This document shows positions 15,265 to 22,158 of a stretch of 38,870 nt of DNA, piece after piece. The position numbers were made by a program, and so were the translations under genes. The stretch is from Patescibacteria group bacterium (GTDB lineage: Bacteria > Patescibacteriota > Microgenomatia > UBA10105 > UBA927): NCBI GenBank assembly GCA_018821245.1, contig JAHJMO010000032.1:1-38870 (forward strand). The letters are read 5' to 3'. Position 1 is the stretch's first letter, and each line of letters opens with the position of its first letter. Under the pieces are notes generated by a model that saw only the letters and a program-made list of their open reading frames with translations, was not told the origin of the DNA and did not search any database.

Positions 15265-16899
15265 ATGAAACCATTTGTTTTAATTATTCTTGACGGATGG
15301 GGGCTGGCGCCGCCAGGTCCGGGCAACGCAATTTCCCAGGCAAAACTTGTTAATATCCCGCATTTCTGGTCATCCTACCCGCATACACAGCTTACTGCCT
15401 CCGGAATGGCTGTGGGCCTGCCGCCCGGAGAGGATGGGAATACAGAAACCGGACACCTCAATATCGGCGCCGGCAGAATTGTTTACCAGGACCTTCTCAG
15501 GATTAATCAATCAATCGATGACGGCTCCTTTTTCCGAAACAAGGCATTTGAAGACGCCGTCAGTTATGCAAACTCCCGTCATTCCAATATTCACCTTCTG
15601 GGGCTTATGAGTGACAGCGCAGTCCATGCAAACATAAATCATCTTGTTGCTCTTTTGGAGCTTATCAAACGTCAAAATTGTAGCTGTCCCGTATATATCC
15701 ATGTATTTACCGACGGACGGGATTCTCCGCCCAAATCATCCAAAAGATTTCTGACTAAGATACAGGATGCTTGCCAGGAGTTAGGGATCGGAGTGATCGC
15801 TTCAATCATCGGCAGGTATTATGCTATGGACCGTGATCTTCGGTGGGAAAGAACACAACTGGCGTATGAGGCTCTGACTCAAAATATCGATCGGGTTGCA
15901 CCTTCGGCTGAGGCGGCTATAGACCAGGCGTACGCAGAGGGAAAAACCGACGAATTCTTAGACCCTACGATAATACTTAACAAAAACGGCGTTCCGTATC
16001 CGAGAATCAAAGACGGTGATTCAGTCGTGATGTATAATTTTCGGATTGACAGGCCCAGACAGTTTACGCGAGCGTTGGTATTACCCGACTTCGAACAACA
16101 TGCACTACCTCAATCATTTGATCCGTATGCTGTAAAATATTTTCATAAACACATAATTGATGTTCCGGTACGCTCAAAACCTTTTACCAGATCAGTCGTC
16201 CTTTCTCATCTGTTTGTCGTTACTATGACAGAATATGAAAAGAACCTTCCTGTGTCATCTGCATTCCCTCCGATTCCGGTAGCCACGCCAATCGGGAAAG
16301 TTTTTTCTGATCATAATCTTCAACAACTTCATGTGTCTGAATCAGAAAAAGAACGATTTATAACATACTATTTCAACGGATTACGGGAAGAACCTTTTGG
16401 CGGTGAAGATCGCTTAATCGTCCCTTCTCCAAAGGTGGCTACATACGACCTATGCCCGCAGATGTCCGCATATACCGTCACTCAAAAGCTTCTCGACATG
16501 CTTTCTACGGGAAAGTATGCATTCGCTGTCGTAAATTTTGCAAATCCGGATATGGTAGGACATACCGGAAATATCCGGGCGGCCATTGAAGCATGTGAAG
16601 TTGTCGATCGCTGTGTGGGAGATATCGTAACAAAGACCTTGGAAATGGGAGGGGCTTGCTTCATAACCGCTGATCATGGTAACGTAGAAGAAATGCTGAC
16701 ATCAGATGGTTCCATGGATACGGAACATTCTCTATTTCCCGTTCCATTTATGGTTATTCACAGTCGTTTTCAGGGATATCCGCTAAAGCTTCCCCCGGGC
16801 AAGCTCTCTGACATCGCTCCGACAATACTCTCATACGCGGGGATACCTATTCCAAACGAAATGACCGGACAAAATTTAATGGCAGACGTACAGATATGA
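15265..16899 (+). CDS. gpmI: 2,3-bisphosphoglycerate-independent phosphoglycerate mutase
   Basis: Interconverts 3- and 2-phosphoglycerate; an alkaline-phosphatase-superfamily enzyme with two metal ions. Seen are LIILDGWGLAP, GEDGNTETGHLNIGAG, HVFTDGRDSPPKSS, GRYYAMDRDLRWER, VMYNFRIDRPRQFTRAL, VVNFANPDMVGHTGN, ITADHGNVEEM and TEHSLFPVPFM. The canonical nucleophile of GNSEVGH is serine, but here the residue is threonine (T60, codon ACA). All other metal and substrate motifs look intact and the length (544 aa) is slightly long. The enzyme probably uses a Thr nucleophile, as relatives in the superfamily do; reduced activity is the alternative. Confidence 0.95.
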   Translation: MKPFVLIILDGWGLAPPGPGNAISQAKLVNIPHFWSSYPHTQLTASGMAVGLPPGEDGNTETGHLNIGAGRIVYQDLLRINQSIDDGSFFRNKAFEDAVSYANSRHSNIHLLGLMSDSAVHANINHLVALLELIKRQNCSCPVYIHVFTDGRDSPPKSSKRFLTKIQDACQELGIGVIASIIGRYYAMDRDLRWERTQLAYEALTQNIDRVAPSAEAAIDQAYAEGKTDEFLDPTIILNKNGVPYPRIKDGDSVVMYNFRIDRPRQFTRALVLPDFEQHALPQSFDPYAVKYFHKHIIDVPVRSKPFTRSVVLSHLFVVTMTEYEKNLPVSSAFPPIPVATPIGKVFSDHNLQQLHVSESEKERFITYYFNGLREEPFGGEDRLIVPSPKVATYDLCPQMSAYTVTQKLLDMLSTGKYAFAVVNFANPDMVGHTGNIRAAIEACEVVDRCVGDIVTKTLEMGGACFITADHGNVEEMLTSDGSMDTEHSLFPVPFMVIHSRFQGYPLKLPPGKLSDIAPTILSYAGIPIPNEMTGQNLMADVQI

Positions 16900-16903
16900 T
16901 ATT

Positions 16904-17016
16904 ACCCGCCTATGCTTACTTTGCGACTTTTCAGTATTATTCATACACGTCGCAAAGAGCGCATGAGCTGCGGGTTTAAGAAGCACTAAACTCAATAATC
17001 GTTAAGTGCTTCTAAA
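16904..17016 (+). promoter_or_regulatory. Conserved structured RNA leader, copy B (candidate riboswitch or other cis-regulatory RNA)
   Basis: Same layout as 7505-7630. P1 is ACCCGC/GCGGGT (16904-16909, 16970-16975). P2 is TGCT/AGCG (16913-16916, 16958-16961) with CTTTGCGAC/GTCGCAAAG (16919-16927, 16949-16957), fully paired. The cap is GTAT/ATAC (16934-16937, 16943-16946) with the identical TATTC loop. P3 is AGAAGCACT/AGTGCTTCT (16979-16987, 17005-17013). Relative to copy A, the cap changes C-G to U-A and P3 changes A-U to G-C and U-A to A-U, all compensatory. P3 is followed by AAAAAAGGAGGG and the fbp start codon at 17029. Confidence 0.75.
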
Positions 17017-17028
17017 AAAGGAGGGTCC

Positions 17029-18144
17029 ATGAAAATAACCATTTCCGTAATTAAGGCAGATACAGGATCAGTAGGCGGACACAACCGCCCAAGTGACGCA
17101 ATGTTTGACGAAGCTAAAGAGCGCGTGAAGGATGCCATAAAGAATCGGCTTTTGATTGACGGTAATGTCACGTATACAGGCGATGACATAGCACTTCTTA
17201 TGACGCATACACGGGGTGCGGACAATAGCGATATTCATAAATTTGCGTGGGATACATTTGTCGAAACGACCAAGGTCGCCAAAGGTCAGGGGTTATATGG
17301 AGCAGGACAAGACCTTCTCAAAGATGCTTTTTCAGGAAACGTGCGCGGCATGGGCCCGGGGAGCGCTGAAATGGAGATCGAAGAACGCACTGCCGAGCCA
17401 TTTATCGTATTTGCAGGGGATAAATGTGGTCCGGGAGTATTTAATCATGCGTTATTTTCCGCTTTTGCTGATCCCTATCATAACGCGGGCTTACTTCTGG
17501 CGCCTGACATGCGTGCAGGGTTTACGTACCGTATCATGGACGTCAATCACACAGAAAACGATAAAGTGATTACGTTGACGGTGCCACAAGACTATTATGA
17601 CGTCGCATGCTTACTGCGTGATCCCAATCGCTATATTATCGAATCCGTAGTCGAGAACGCGACAGGTTTAACGGCGGCTGTCGCCTCTACTAGCAGACTT
17701 CATAATATCGCAGGTAAGTATGTGGGCAAAGACGATCCGGTTGCAATAGTCAGGAGCCAGAAACAATTTCCCTCAACCGGAGAAATCCTATCACCGTGGG
17801 CAGTTGCTCAATACACGCTTGGCGATAATAGGGGATCGCATCATGTAGCGGTCATGCCGGTCAAACAGAATTCCATCATTTCATTTTTTGACGGTCCAAC
17901 TATTATGTCTGCAGCCGGGTACTGCGTTCATGAAGGCAGGTTAACAGAAGCTGTAGATCTCTTTGATCAGCCATTCTGGGATTTTATACGCGAAAAAGCG
18001 GCGAAGAAAACGCTTGCTATGCGCGAACAAGGATTCTTTAACCCGGCTATGGGACCGCAGGATGAAATGGAATACACAGGCGTGATGGAAAACCTGAAAC
18101 GTCTGGATGCAAAATTTGTGAAAGGTGACGATTCTGCCAAATGA
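17029..18144 (+). CDS. fbp: Archaeal-type fructose-1,6-bisphosphate aldolase/phosphatase (FBPA/P, class V FBPase)
   Basis: A bifunctional gluconeogenic enzyme that joins triose phosphates and removes the C1 phosphate to give fructose-6-P. The family pattern is unmistakable: ISVIKADTGSVGGHNRPS, DDIALLMTHTRGADNSDIHK, TKVAKGQGLYGAGQDLL, RGMGPGSAEMEIEERTAEPF, FAGDKCGPGVFNHALF, DVNHTENDKVITL, EILSPWAVAQYTLGDNRGSHHVAVMPVKQN and FFDGPTIMSAAGYCVHEG. The length of 371 aa fits. A strong GGAGGG site precedes the ATG, behind a structured RNA leader. The 3' end overlaps the acyl-CoA synthetase gene (ATGA). This enzyme commits carbon to gluconeogenesis, so leader control here would be meaningful. Confidence 0.96.
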   Translation: MKITISVIKADTGSVGGHNRPSDAMFDEAKERVKDAIKNRLLIDGNVTYTGDDIALLMTHTRGADNSDIHKFAWDTFVETTKVAKGQGLYGAGQDLLKDAFSGNVRGMGPGSAEMEIEERTAEPFIVFAGDKCGPGVFNHALFSAFADPYHNAGLLLAPDMRAGFTYRIMDVNHTENDKVITLTVPQDYYDVACLLRDPNRYIIESVVENATGLTAAVASTSRLHNIAGKYVGKDDPVAIVRSQKQFPSTGEILSPWAVAQYTLGDNRGSHHVAVMPVKQNSIISFFDGPTIMSAAGYCVHEGRLTEAVDLFDQPFWDFIREKAAKKTLAMREQGFFNPAMGPQDEMEYTGVMENLKRLDAKFVKGDDSAK

Positions 18145-19874
18145 AGGAAGAAATCTATAGTAAGAATACTGCCAAAAGTGTTGCTCCTGCGAATCTCGAA
18201 AACTACGAGAAAGCAGCAAGCAGCTTTACGTGGAAGCAAGCACGATCATACGTTGATTGGTTTAACGGCGGCAAGATAAATGCTGCGTATAACGCAGTGG
18301 ATAGGCACACACAAACATGGCGAAAGAACAAAGTGGCGCTCTACTGGGAAGACGAAGCAGGGAATGACAAAAAATTCACATTCGAAGAACTATCGCTTTT
18401 ATCAAACAAAGTAGCAAATATTCTCAAAGATTTTGGCGTGGAACGCGGAGACAGGGTATTTCTCTTCCTGCCAAGGATTCCGGAGCTTTACTTTTCATTC
18501 TTGGGAATTCTTAAAATCGGTGCAATAGCAGGAACTCTCTTTAGCGCATTTCAGGAACAAGCTCTTGCCGACAGGCTGGAAAATTCCGGTGCGAAAGTAC
18601 TGATCACTACTAAAGAACTGAAACCACGCGTCGATGCAATCCGTAAAAAGTTACCGGATCTTGTCCATGTCCTTGTTGTAGACGACGAATACTTCACAAA
18701 GAGTCTTGAACGTGCTTCGGACACACTTCGTATCGCCCACATGGACCCGGATGACTATGCGTTTATGCTCTACACCTCGGGAACTACGGGTAAGCCTAAA
18801 GGGGTCGTCCATTCACACCGGGCAATACTCCAGGAACACATGACCGCATATTGGGTATTGGATTTACGAGATGACGATACGTATTGGTGTACTGCTGATC
18901 CCGGATGGGTGACAGGAATTGCCTACGAAATACTTGGCAGTTGGAGCAATGGGGTAGCGGCCATTGTCTATGCAGGACGTTTCAATCCGGATCGTTGGTA
19001 CAAGCTTCTGGATAAATATAATGTAACCGTCTGGTATACGGCTCCCACCGCAATCCGCATGCTTATGGCACCCGGCAACGAGCTTGTCAAAAAGCATAAC
19101 CTTTCTCACCTGCGGCATCTCTGTTCGGTAGGCGAGCCGCTCAATCCAGAAGCGATCAAGTGGGGGATAAAAGTGTTTGGACTTGCCTTCCATGACACCT
19201 GGTGGCAGACGGAGACAGGTGCTATTTGTATCGCCAACTACCCCTGTATGGATATTAAGATCGGATCCATGGGCAAGCCCATTCCGGGGCTGACTGCCGC
19301 TATCGTTGATGACGAGGGTCATGTGGTTGGAACAAACCAGGAAGGGAATATAGCCCTAAAGCCTAAATGGCCGTCCTTGATGCGCACGATCTGGCGACGG
19401 CCGATTAAGTATAAAAGTTACTTTATGAATGGGTGGTACATAACCGGCGATAGAGGAATGGTAGACAAAGACGGGTATTTCTGGTTTATCGGAAGAGCAG
19501 ACGATGTCATAAAGACAAGCGGTGAGCGCGTAGGTCCTTTTGAGGTCGAATCCGCGCTTGTGGAGCATCCTTCTGTCGTTGAAGCGGGTGTCATCGGCAA
19601 GCCCGATCCGATGCGCGGAGAAATCATAAAAGCCTTCGTCGTGCTGGAAGCGAGTCAAAAGTCAAAAGTCAAAAGTCAAAAGTTCGCCGATGCGTTGAAA
19701 GAAGAATTAGCCATGTATGTCAAAAAGCACCTTGCAGGTCACGCCTATCCGCGTGAAATAGAATTTATTGACAAGCTCCCCAAAACGAGATCCGGCAAAA
19801 TCATGCGGAGAATCCTCAAAGCCAAAGAAATGGGGTTACCAGTTGGGGACACATCAACATTAGAAGAATTTTGA
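18141..19874 (+). CDS. Acetyl-CoA synthetase-like AMP-forming acyl-CoA ligase
   Basis: Activates a short-chain acid (acetate most likely) to its CoA thioester through an adenylate. The P-loop-like motif is LYTSGTTGKPKGVVHSH, then the acid-pocket and ATP motif DTWWQTETGAICIAN, WYITGDRGMVDKDGYFWFIG, RADDVIKTSGERVGPFEVE (hinge) and the catalytic lysine in KTRSGKIMRRIL. The WWQTETG Trp favours acetate or propionate, as in Acs. At 577 aa it is shorter than classical Acs (about 650) because the N-terminus is abbreviated. A 7-bp repeat, (agtcaaa)x4 at 19653-19680, inserts a Lys/Ser-rich stretch in the C-terminal domain. It starts inside fbp (4-bp overlap). Confidence 0.92.
   Translation: MKEEIYSKNTAKSVAPANLENYEKAASSFTWKQARSYVDWFNGGKINAAYNAVDRHTQTWRKNKVALYWEDEAGNDKKFTFEELSLLSNKVANILKDFGVERGDRVFLFLPRIPELYFSFLGILKIGAIAGTLFSAFQEQALADRLENSGAKVLITTKELKPRVDAIRKKLPDLVHVLVVDDEYFTKSLERASDTLRIAHMDPDDYAFMLYTSGTTGKPKGVVHSHRAILQEHMTAYWVLDLRDDDTYWCTADPGWVTGIAYEILGSWSNGVAAIVYAGRFNPDRWYKLLDKYNVTVWYTAPTAIRMLMAPGNELVKKHNLSHLRHLCSVGEPLNPEAIKWGIKVFGLAFHDTWWQTETGAICIANYPCMDIKIGSMGKPIPGLTAAIVDDEGHVVGTNQEGNIALKPKWPSLMRTIWRRPIKYKSYFMNGWYITGDRGMVDKDGYFWFIGRADDVIKTSGERVGPFEVESALVEHPSVVEAGVIGKPDPMRGEIIKAFVVLEASQKSKVKSQKFADALKEELAMYVKKHLAGHAYPREIEFIDKLPKTRSGKIMRRILKAKEMGLPVGDTSTLEEF
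19653..19682 (+). repeat. In-gene 7-bp tandem repeat (agtcaaa x4) in the acyl-CoA synthetase gene
   Basis: Four perfect units at 19653-19680 plus AG. It encodes the low-complexity stretch SQKSKVKSQK in a surface loop of the C-terminal domain. A change of one unit would shift the reading frame, so the repeat is a potential slippage site. Confidence 0.95.
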
Positions 19875-19900
19875 AAAGAAACTTATAAATTGATGAAACA

Positions 19901-20659
19901 CTAAGTATTACTTGCCTGATTCCACAGAATTACAATTTCTCCTTTGGTATCGGCAAAGTGCTGAATCGCCTGAACAATAGAGCCTCGCCAATATTCCTCG
20001 TGGACCTTCGTCAGCTCTCGATTGATCACTATTTCGGTATCACCGAACACCGTCTTCATGTCCTCAAGCGTACGTACGAGCTTATGCGGCGCACAGTACA
20101 TAATAACGGTAGGATTTTGTTTCAGTACTTTAAAACACTGAAACAGGCAGAAAAAAAGTTTACGGCGATTCGATTGTTTCTCTGGAGGGTAGCCGAGGAA
20201 GAAAAATTTATCAGCTGGAAGACCGGAGCTTGTGAGCGCCGCAAGCAATGCTGATGGTCCGGGAACACTTGTTACGGTAATACCGCGCTTTCTGGCTTCC
20301 CTAACCAGCACATAACCGGGATCAGAAATGAGCGGTGTACCTGCGTCGCTAATTAAGGCAACAGATTTACCACTCATAAGTGCTTCTACAAGAACATGAG
20401 TTATTTTTTGTTCAGTATGATCGTCGTAACGGATTAATTGTCGAATTGTTAAATTGTTGAGCAAAGCGAAATCCCGCTCTGCGGGATTAAATTGTTGAAG
20501 AACATATCCATAGCGCTTCTTTAGCTCTTGAAGTAATAAACCAGTACGGCGTGTATCCTCACAAAGTATTATATCAACTGAAAAGAGCGTCTTGACCGCA
20601 CGAATAGTTATATCAGCAAGATTTCCTATGGGCGTTGAAACGACATAGAGCGTTCCCAT
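19901..20659 (-). CDS. rsmI: 16S rRNA (cytidine-1402-2'-O)-methyltransferase
   Basis: A tetrapyrrole-methylase-fold enzyme that methylates C1402 in the decoding centre. The N-terminus LYVVSTPIGNLADITIRAVK, ILCEDTRRTGLLLQEL, the SAM site VALISDAGTPLISDPGY, VTSVPGPSALLAALTSSGLP and FFLGYPP are diagnostic. The usual length is about 280 aa; this is 252 aa even though it carries an extra segment (about 24 aa between LLLQELKKRYGY and IRYDDHTEQ) compared with E. coli. That segment is encoded across a perfect 8-bp palindrome flanked by 12-bp direct repeats. The ATG at 20659 lies 6 nt after a TATAAT box, which fits a leaderless transcript. Confidence 0.95.
   Translation of the reverse strand: MGTLYVVSTPIGNLADITIRAVKTLFSVDIILCEDTRRTGLLLQELKKRYGYVLQQFNPAERDFALLNNLTIRQLIRYDDHTEQKITHVLVEALMSGKSVALISDAGTPLISDPGYVLVREARKRGITVTSVPGPSALLAALTSSGLPADKFFFLGYPPEKQSNRRKLFFCLFQCFKVLKQNPTVIMYCAPHKLVRTLEDMKTVFGDTEIVINRELTKVHEEYWRGSIVQAIQHFADTKGEIVILWNQASNT
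20449..20498. repeat. Palindrome flanked by 12-bp direct repeats inside rsmI
   Basis: TTAAATTGTTGA occurs at 20449-20460 and 20487-20498. Between them is a hairpin AATCCCGC/GCGGGATT (20470-20477, 20481-20488) with loop TCT. It lies in the coding region of rsmI, in a segment absent from E. coli RsmI. Confidence 0.85.
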
Positions 20660-20665
20660 GGTCAG

Positions 20666-20671
20666 ATTATA
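20666..20671 (-). promoter_or_regulatory. rsmI -10 box, leaderless type
   Basis: TATAAT (minus strand, 20671-20666) preceded by TGG ends 6 nt before the rsmI ATG. It overlaps the divergent DedA-gene promoter region. Confidence 0.55.
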
Positions 20672-20674
20672 CCA

Positions 20675-20702
20675 TTGCTCTTGCCTGCCGGTATGGTATG
20701 AT
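20675..20702 (+). promoter_or_regulatory. Promoter of the DedA-family gene
   Basis: TTGCTC (20675-20680), 16 nt, then TATGAT (20697-20702). The start codon follows 8 nt later with no Shine-Dalgarno sequence, so the transcript is leaderless or nearly so. Confidence 0.5.
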
Positions 20703-20710
20703 GATTTTCT

Positions 20711-21397
20711 ATGGAATTTTTCCCGTTATTCGTTGATTTTATTCTGCATCTGGATACGCATTTGGCTCAAATCGTTAGTCAATATGGGGCTTTAACCTAC
20801 GTAATCCTGTTTTTGATTGTATTTGCCGAAACCGGCTTTGTGGTAACGCCTTTTCTTCCCGGCGATTCGCTCTTGTTTGCCGCCGGCGCGATTGCATCGC
20901 TGGGATCTCTCAATATAGCTTTTATAATTTTACTTCTAATTATAGCGGCGGTAGCCGGAGATACGTTCAATTACTGGATTGGGCATTATATGGGAAGGAA
21001 AATCGTCGATAATCCAAAAATTACGTTTATCAATCAGGAGCATATCGATAAAACGGAGCAGTATTATAAAAAATACGGCGGCAAAACCATTATCCTCGCC
21101 AGATTTATTCCGATTCTGAGAACATTTGCCCCCTTTGTGGCCGGAGTAGGTACGATGCACTATTCCAAATTCATTCTCTACAATGTCGTAGGCGGCGTGA
21201 TTTGGGTAACTCTTTTTACTCTGCTGGGGTATTTCTTCGGCAATCTGCCGTTTATCAAGGAAAATTTCCATTACGCCGTATTTGCAATAATCGGGCTATC
21301 GCTCGTTCCCATAATGTATGAATACATTCAGCATAAGCGGAATCCCGATGTTCCCGGTATCCCGATGAAAAAACTTGAGAAAGTAATCAATGAGTGA
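20711..21397 (+). CDS. DedA family membrane protein (VTT/SNARE-associated domain)
   Basis: An inner-membrane protein of 228 aa. The family is implicated in flipping polyprenyl-phosphate or phospholipids and in membrane homeostasis. FAETGFVVTPFLPGDSLLFAAGAIAS is the DedA signature; GDTFNYWIGHYMGRKI, then ILARFIPILRTFAPFVAGVGTM with the conserved arginines and the proline/glycine re-entrant region follow, and further membrane helices (VVGGVIWVTLFTLLGYFFG, AVFAIIGLSLVPIMYEYI). The full length is normal. It is divergent from rsmI and convergent with lexA. Confidence 0.94.
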   Translation: MEFFPLFVDFILHLDTHLAQIVSQYGALTYVILFLIVFAETGFVVTPFLPGDSLLFAAGAIASLGSLNIAFIILLLIIAAVAGDTFNYWIGHYMGRKIVDNPKITFINQEHIDKTEQYYKKYGGKTIILARFIPILRTFAPFVAGVGTMHYSKFILYNVVGGVIWVTLFTLLGYFFGNLPFIKENFHYAVFAIIGLSLVPIMYEYIQHKRNPDVPGIPMKKLEKVINE

Positions 21398-21419
21398 CGG
21401 AACCGGGATGACAAACGCA

Positions 21420-22043
21420 TCAGACAAACTTACGGATTAAACCTACGACTTTACCCTGAATTTTGACGTGCGTCGTAAAAATTGGAGACATCTGTGAATT
21501 TGCGGGCATGAGCTTAATTCGTGCTTTTTCGAAGTAAATGCGTTTAAGCGTTGCCAAACCGTTTGGAAGAAGTGCCACTACGATATCGCCGTTTTGTGCT
21601 TCCTGCTGATGCTGTACGACAACGTAATCTCCGTCATATATGCCGTCATCTATCATAGAACTGCCTTTAACCTGAAGCACGTAACTGGCTTTTTGGGAAG
21701 AAACCATGGTGGGGGACACTTTCACATAAAAATTTGGGTCAGTATAGGGTTCAAGCGGTGAACCTGCCGCAATATACCCTAATACCGGCAACTCGACAGC
21801 TGCCTCTGTAGCGCCTGACCTGAAGTGCTCGTGCACGATTTCAAGGCCTCTTGCGGTTCCGTCTAATTTTTTGATAAACCCCTTCTGCCGGAGACGGTCT
21901 ATGTGTTCATGAACTGTCGCTGGGGATGACACATGCAGCGCATCGCCGATCTCCTTTAAGGTCGGAGCGTATCCGAATCGCTGGATAAACTGTGCGATAA
22001 AATCGAGCAGTTGTCGTTCTCTCGGGTATAATATTGCTGGCAT
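21420..22043 (-). CDS. lexA: LexA repressor
   Basis: Self-cleaving SOS repressor. The N-terminal winged helix shows RERQLLDFIAQFIQRFGYAP followed by the recognition-helix region EIGDALHVSSPATVHEHIDRL. The cleavage site is the Ala93-Gly94 bond in YIAAGSP. The catalytic Ser129 lies in KGSSMIDDG and Lys167 in ATLKRIY. The length of 207 aa is typical. I start at the ATG at 22043; the longer frame begins at a TTG (22061). It stands divergent from uvrB, and uvrA, uvrC and a Y-family polymerase are in the same window, all plausible targets. Confidence 0.95.
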   Translation of the reverse strand: MPAILYPRERQLLDFIAQFIQRFGYAPTLKEIGDALHVSSPATVHEHIDRLRQKGFIKKLDGTARGLEIVHEHFRSGATEAAVELPVLGYIAAGSPLEPYTDPNFYVKVSPTMVSSQKASYVLQVKGSSMIDDGIYDGDYVVVQHQQEAQNGDIVVALLPNGLATLKRIYFEKARIKLMPANSQMSPIFTTHVKIQGKVVGLIRKFV

Positions 22044-22101
22044 AGTGTTTAAGTCGTACAATACCGTTGGTTCATTTCAATAATTACAAAAAATACCCGA
22101 A

Positions 22102-22122
22102 TTGTCAATACATACAATGTAT
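22102..22122. promoter_or_regulatory. Candidate LexA operator between lexA and uvrB
   Basis: A perfect inverted repeat ATACAT-ACA-ATGTAT (22108-22122) lies between the divergent lexA and uvrB genes. TTGACA on the minus strand (22108-22103) is a -35 element for lexA and abuts the dyad; TTGTCA on the plus strand (22102-22107) could serve uvrB. The dyad is unlike the known E. coli and Bacillus SOS boxes, so its link to LexA is inference from position. Confidence 0.45.
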
Positions 22123-22158
22123 ATCTTTCCTATACAGTCTGGATAAATAAAGCCGAAT

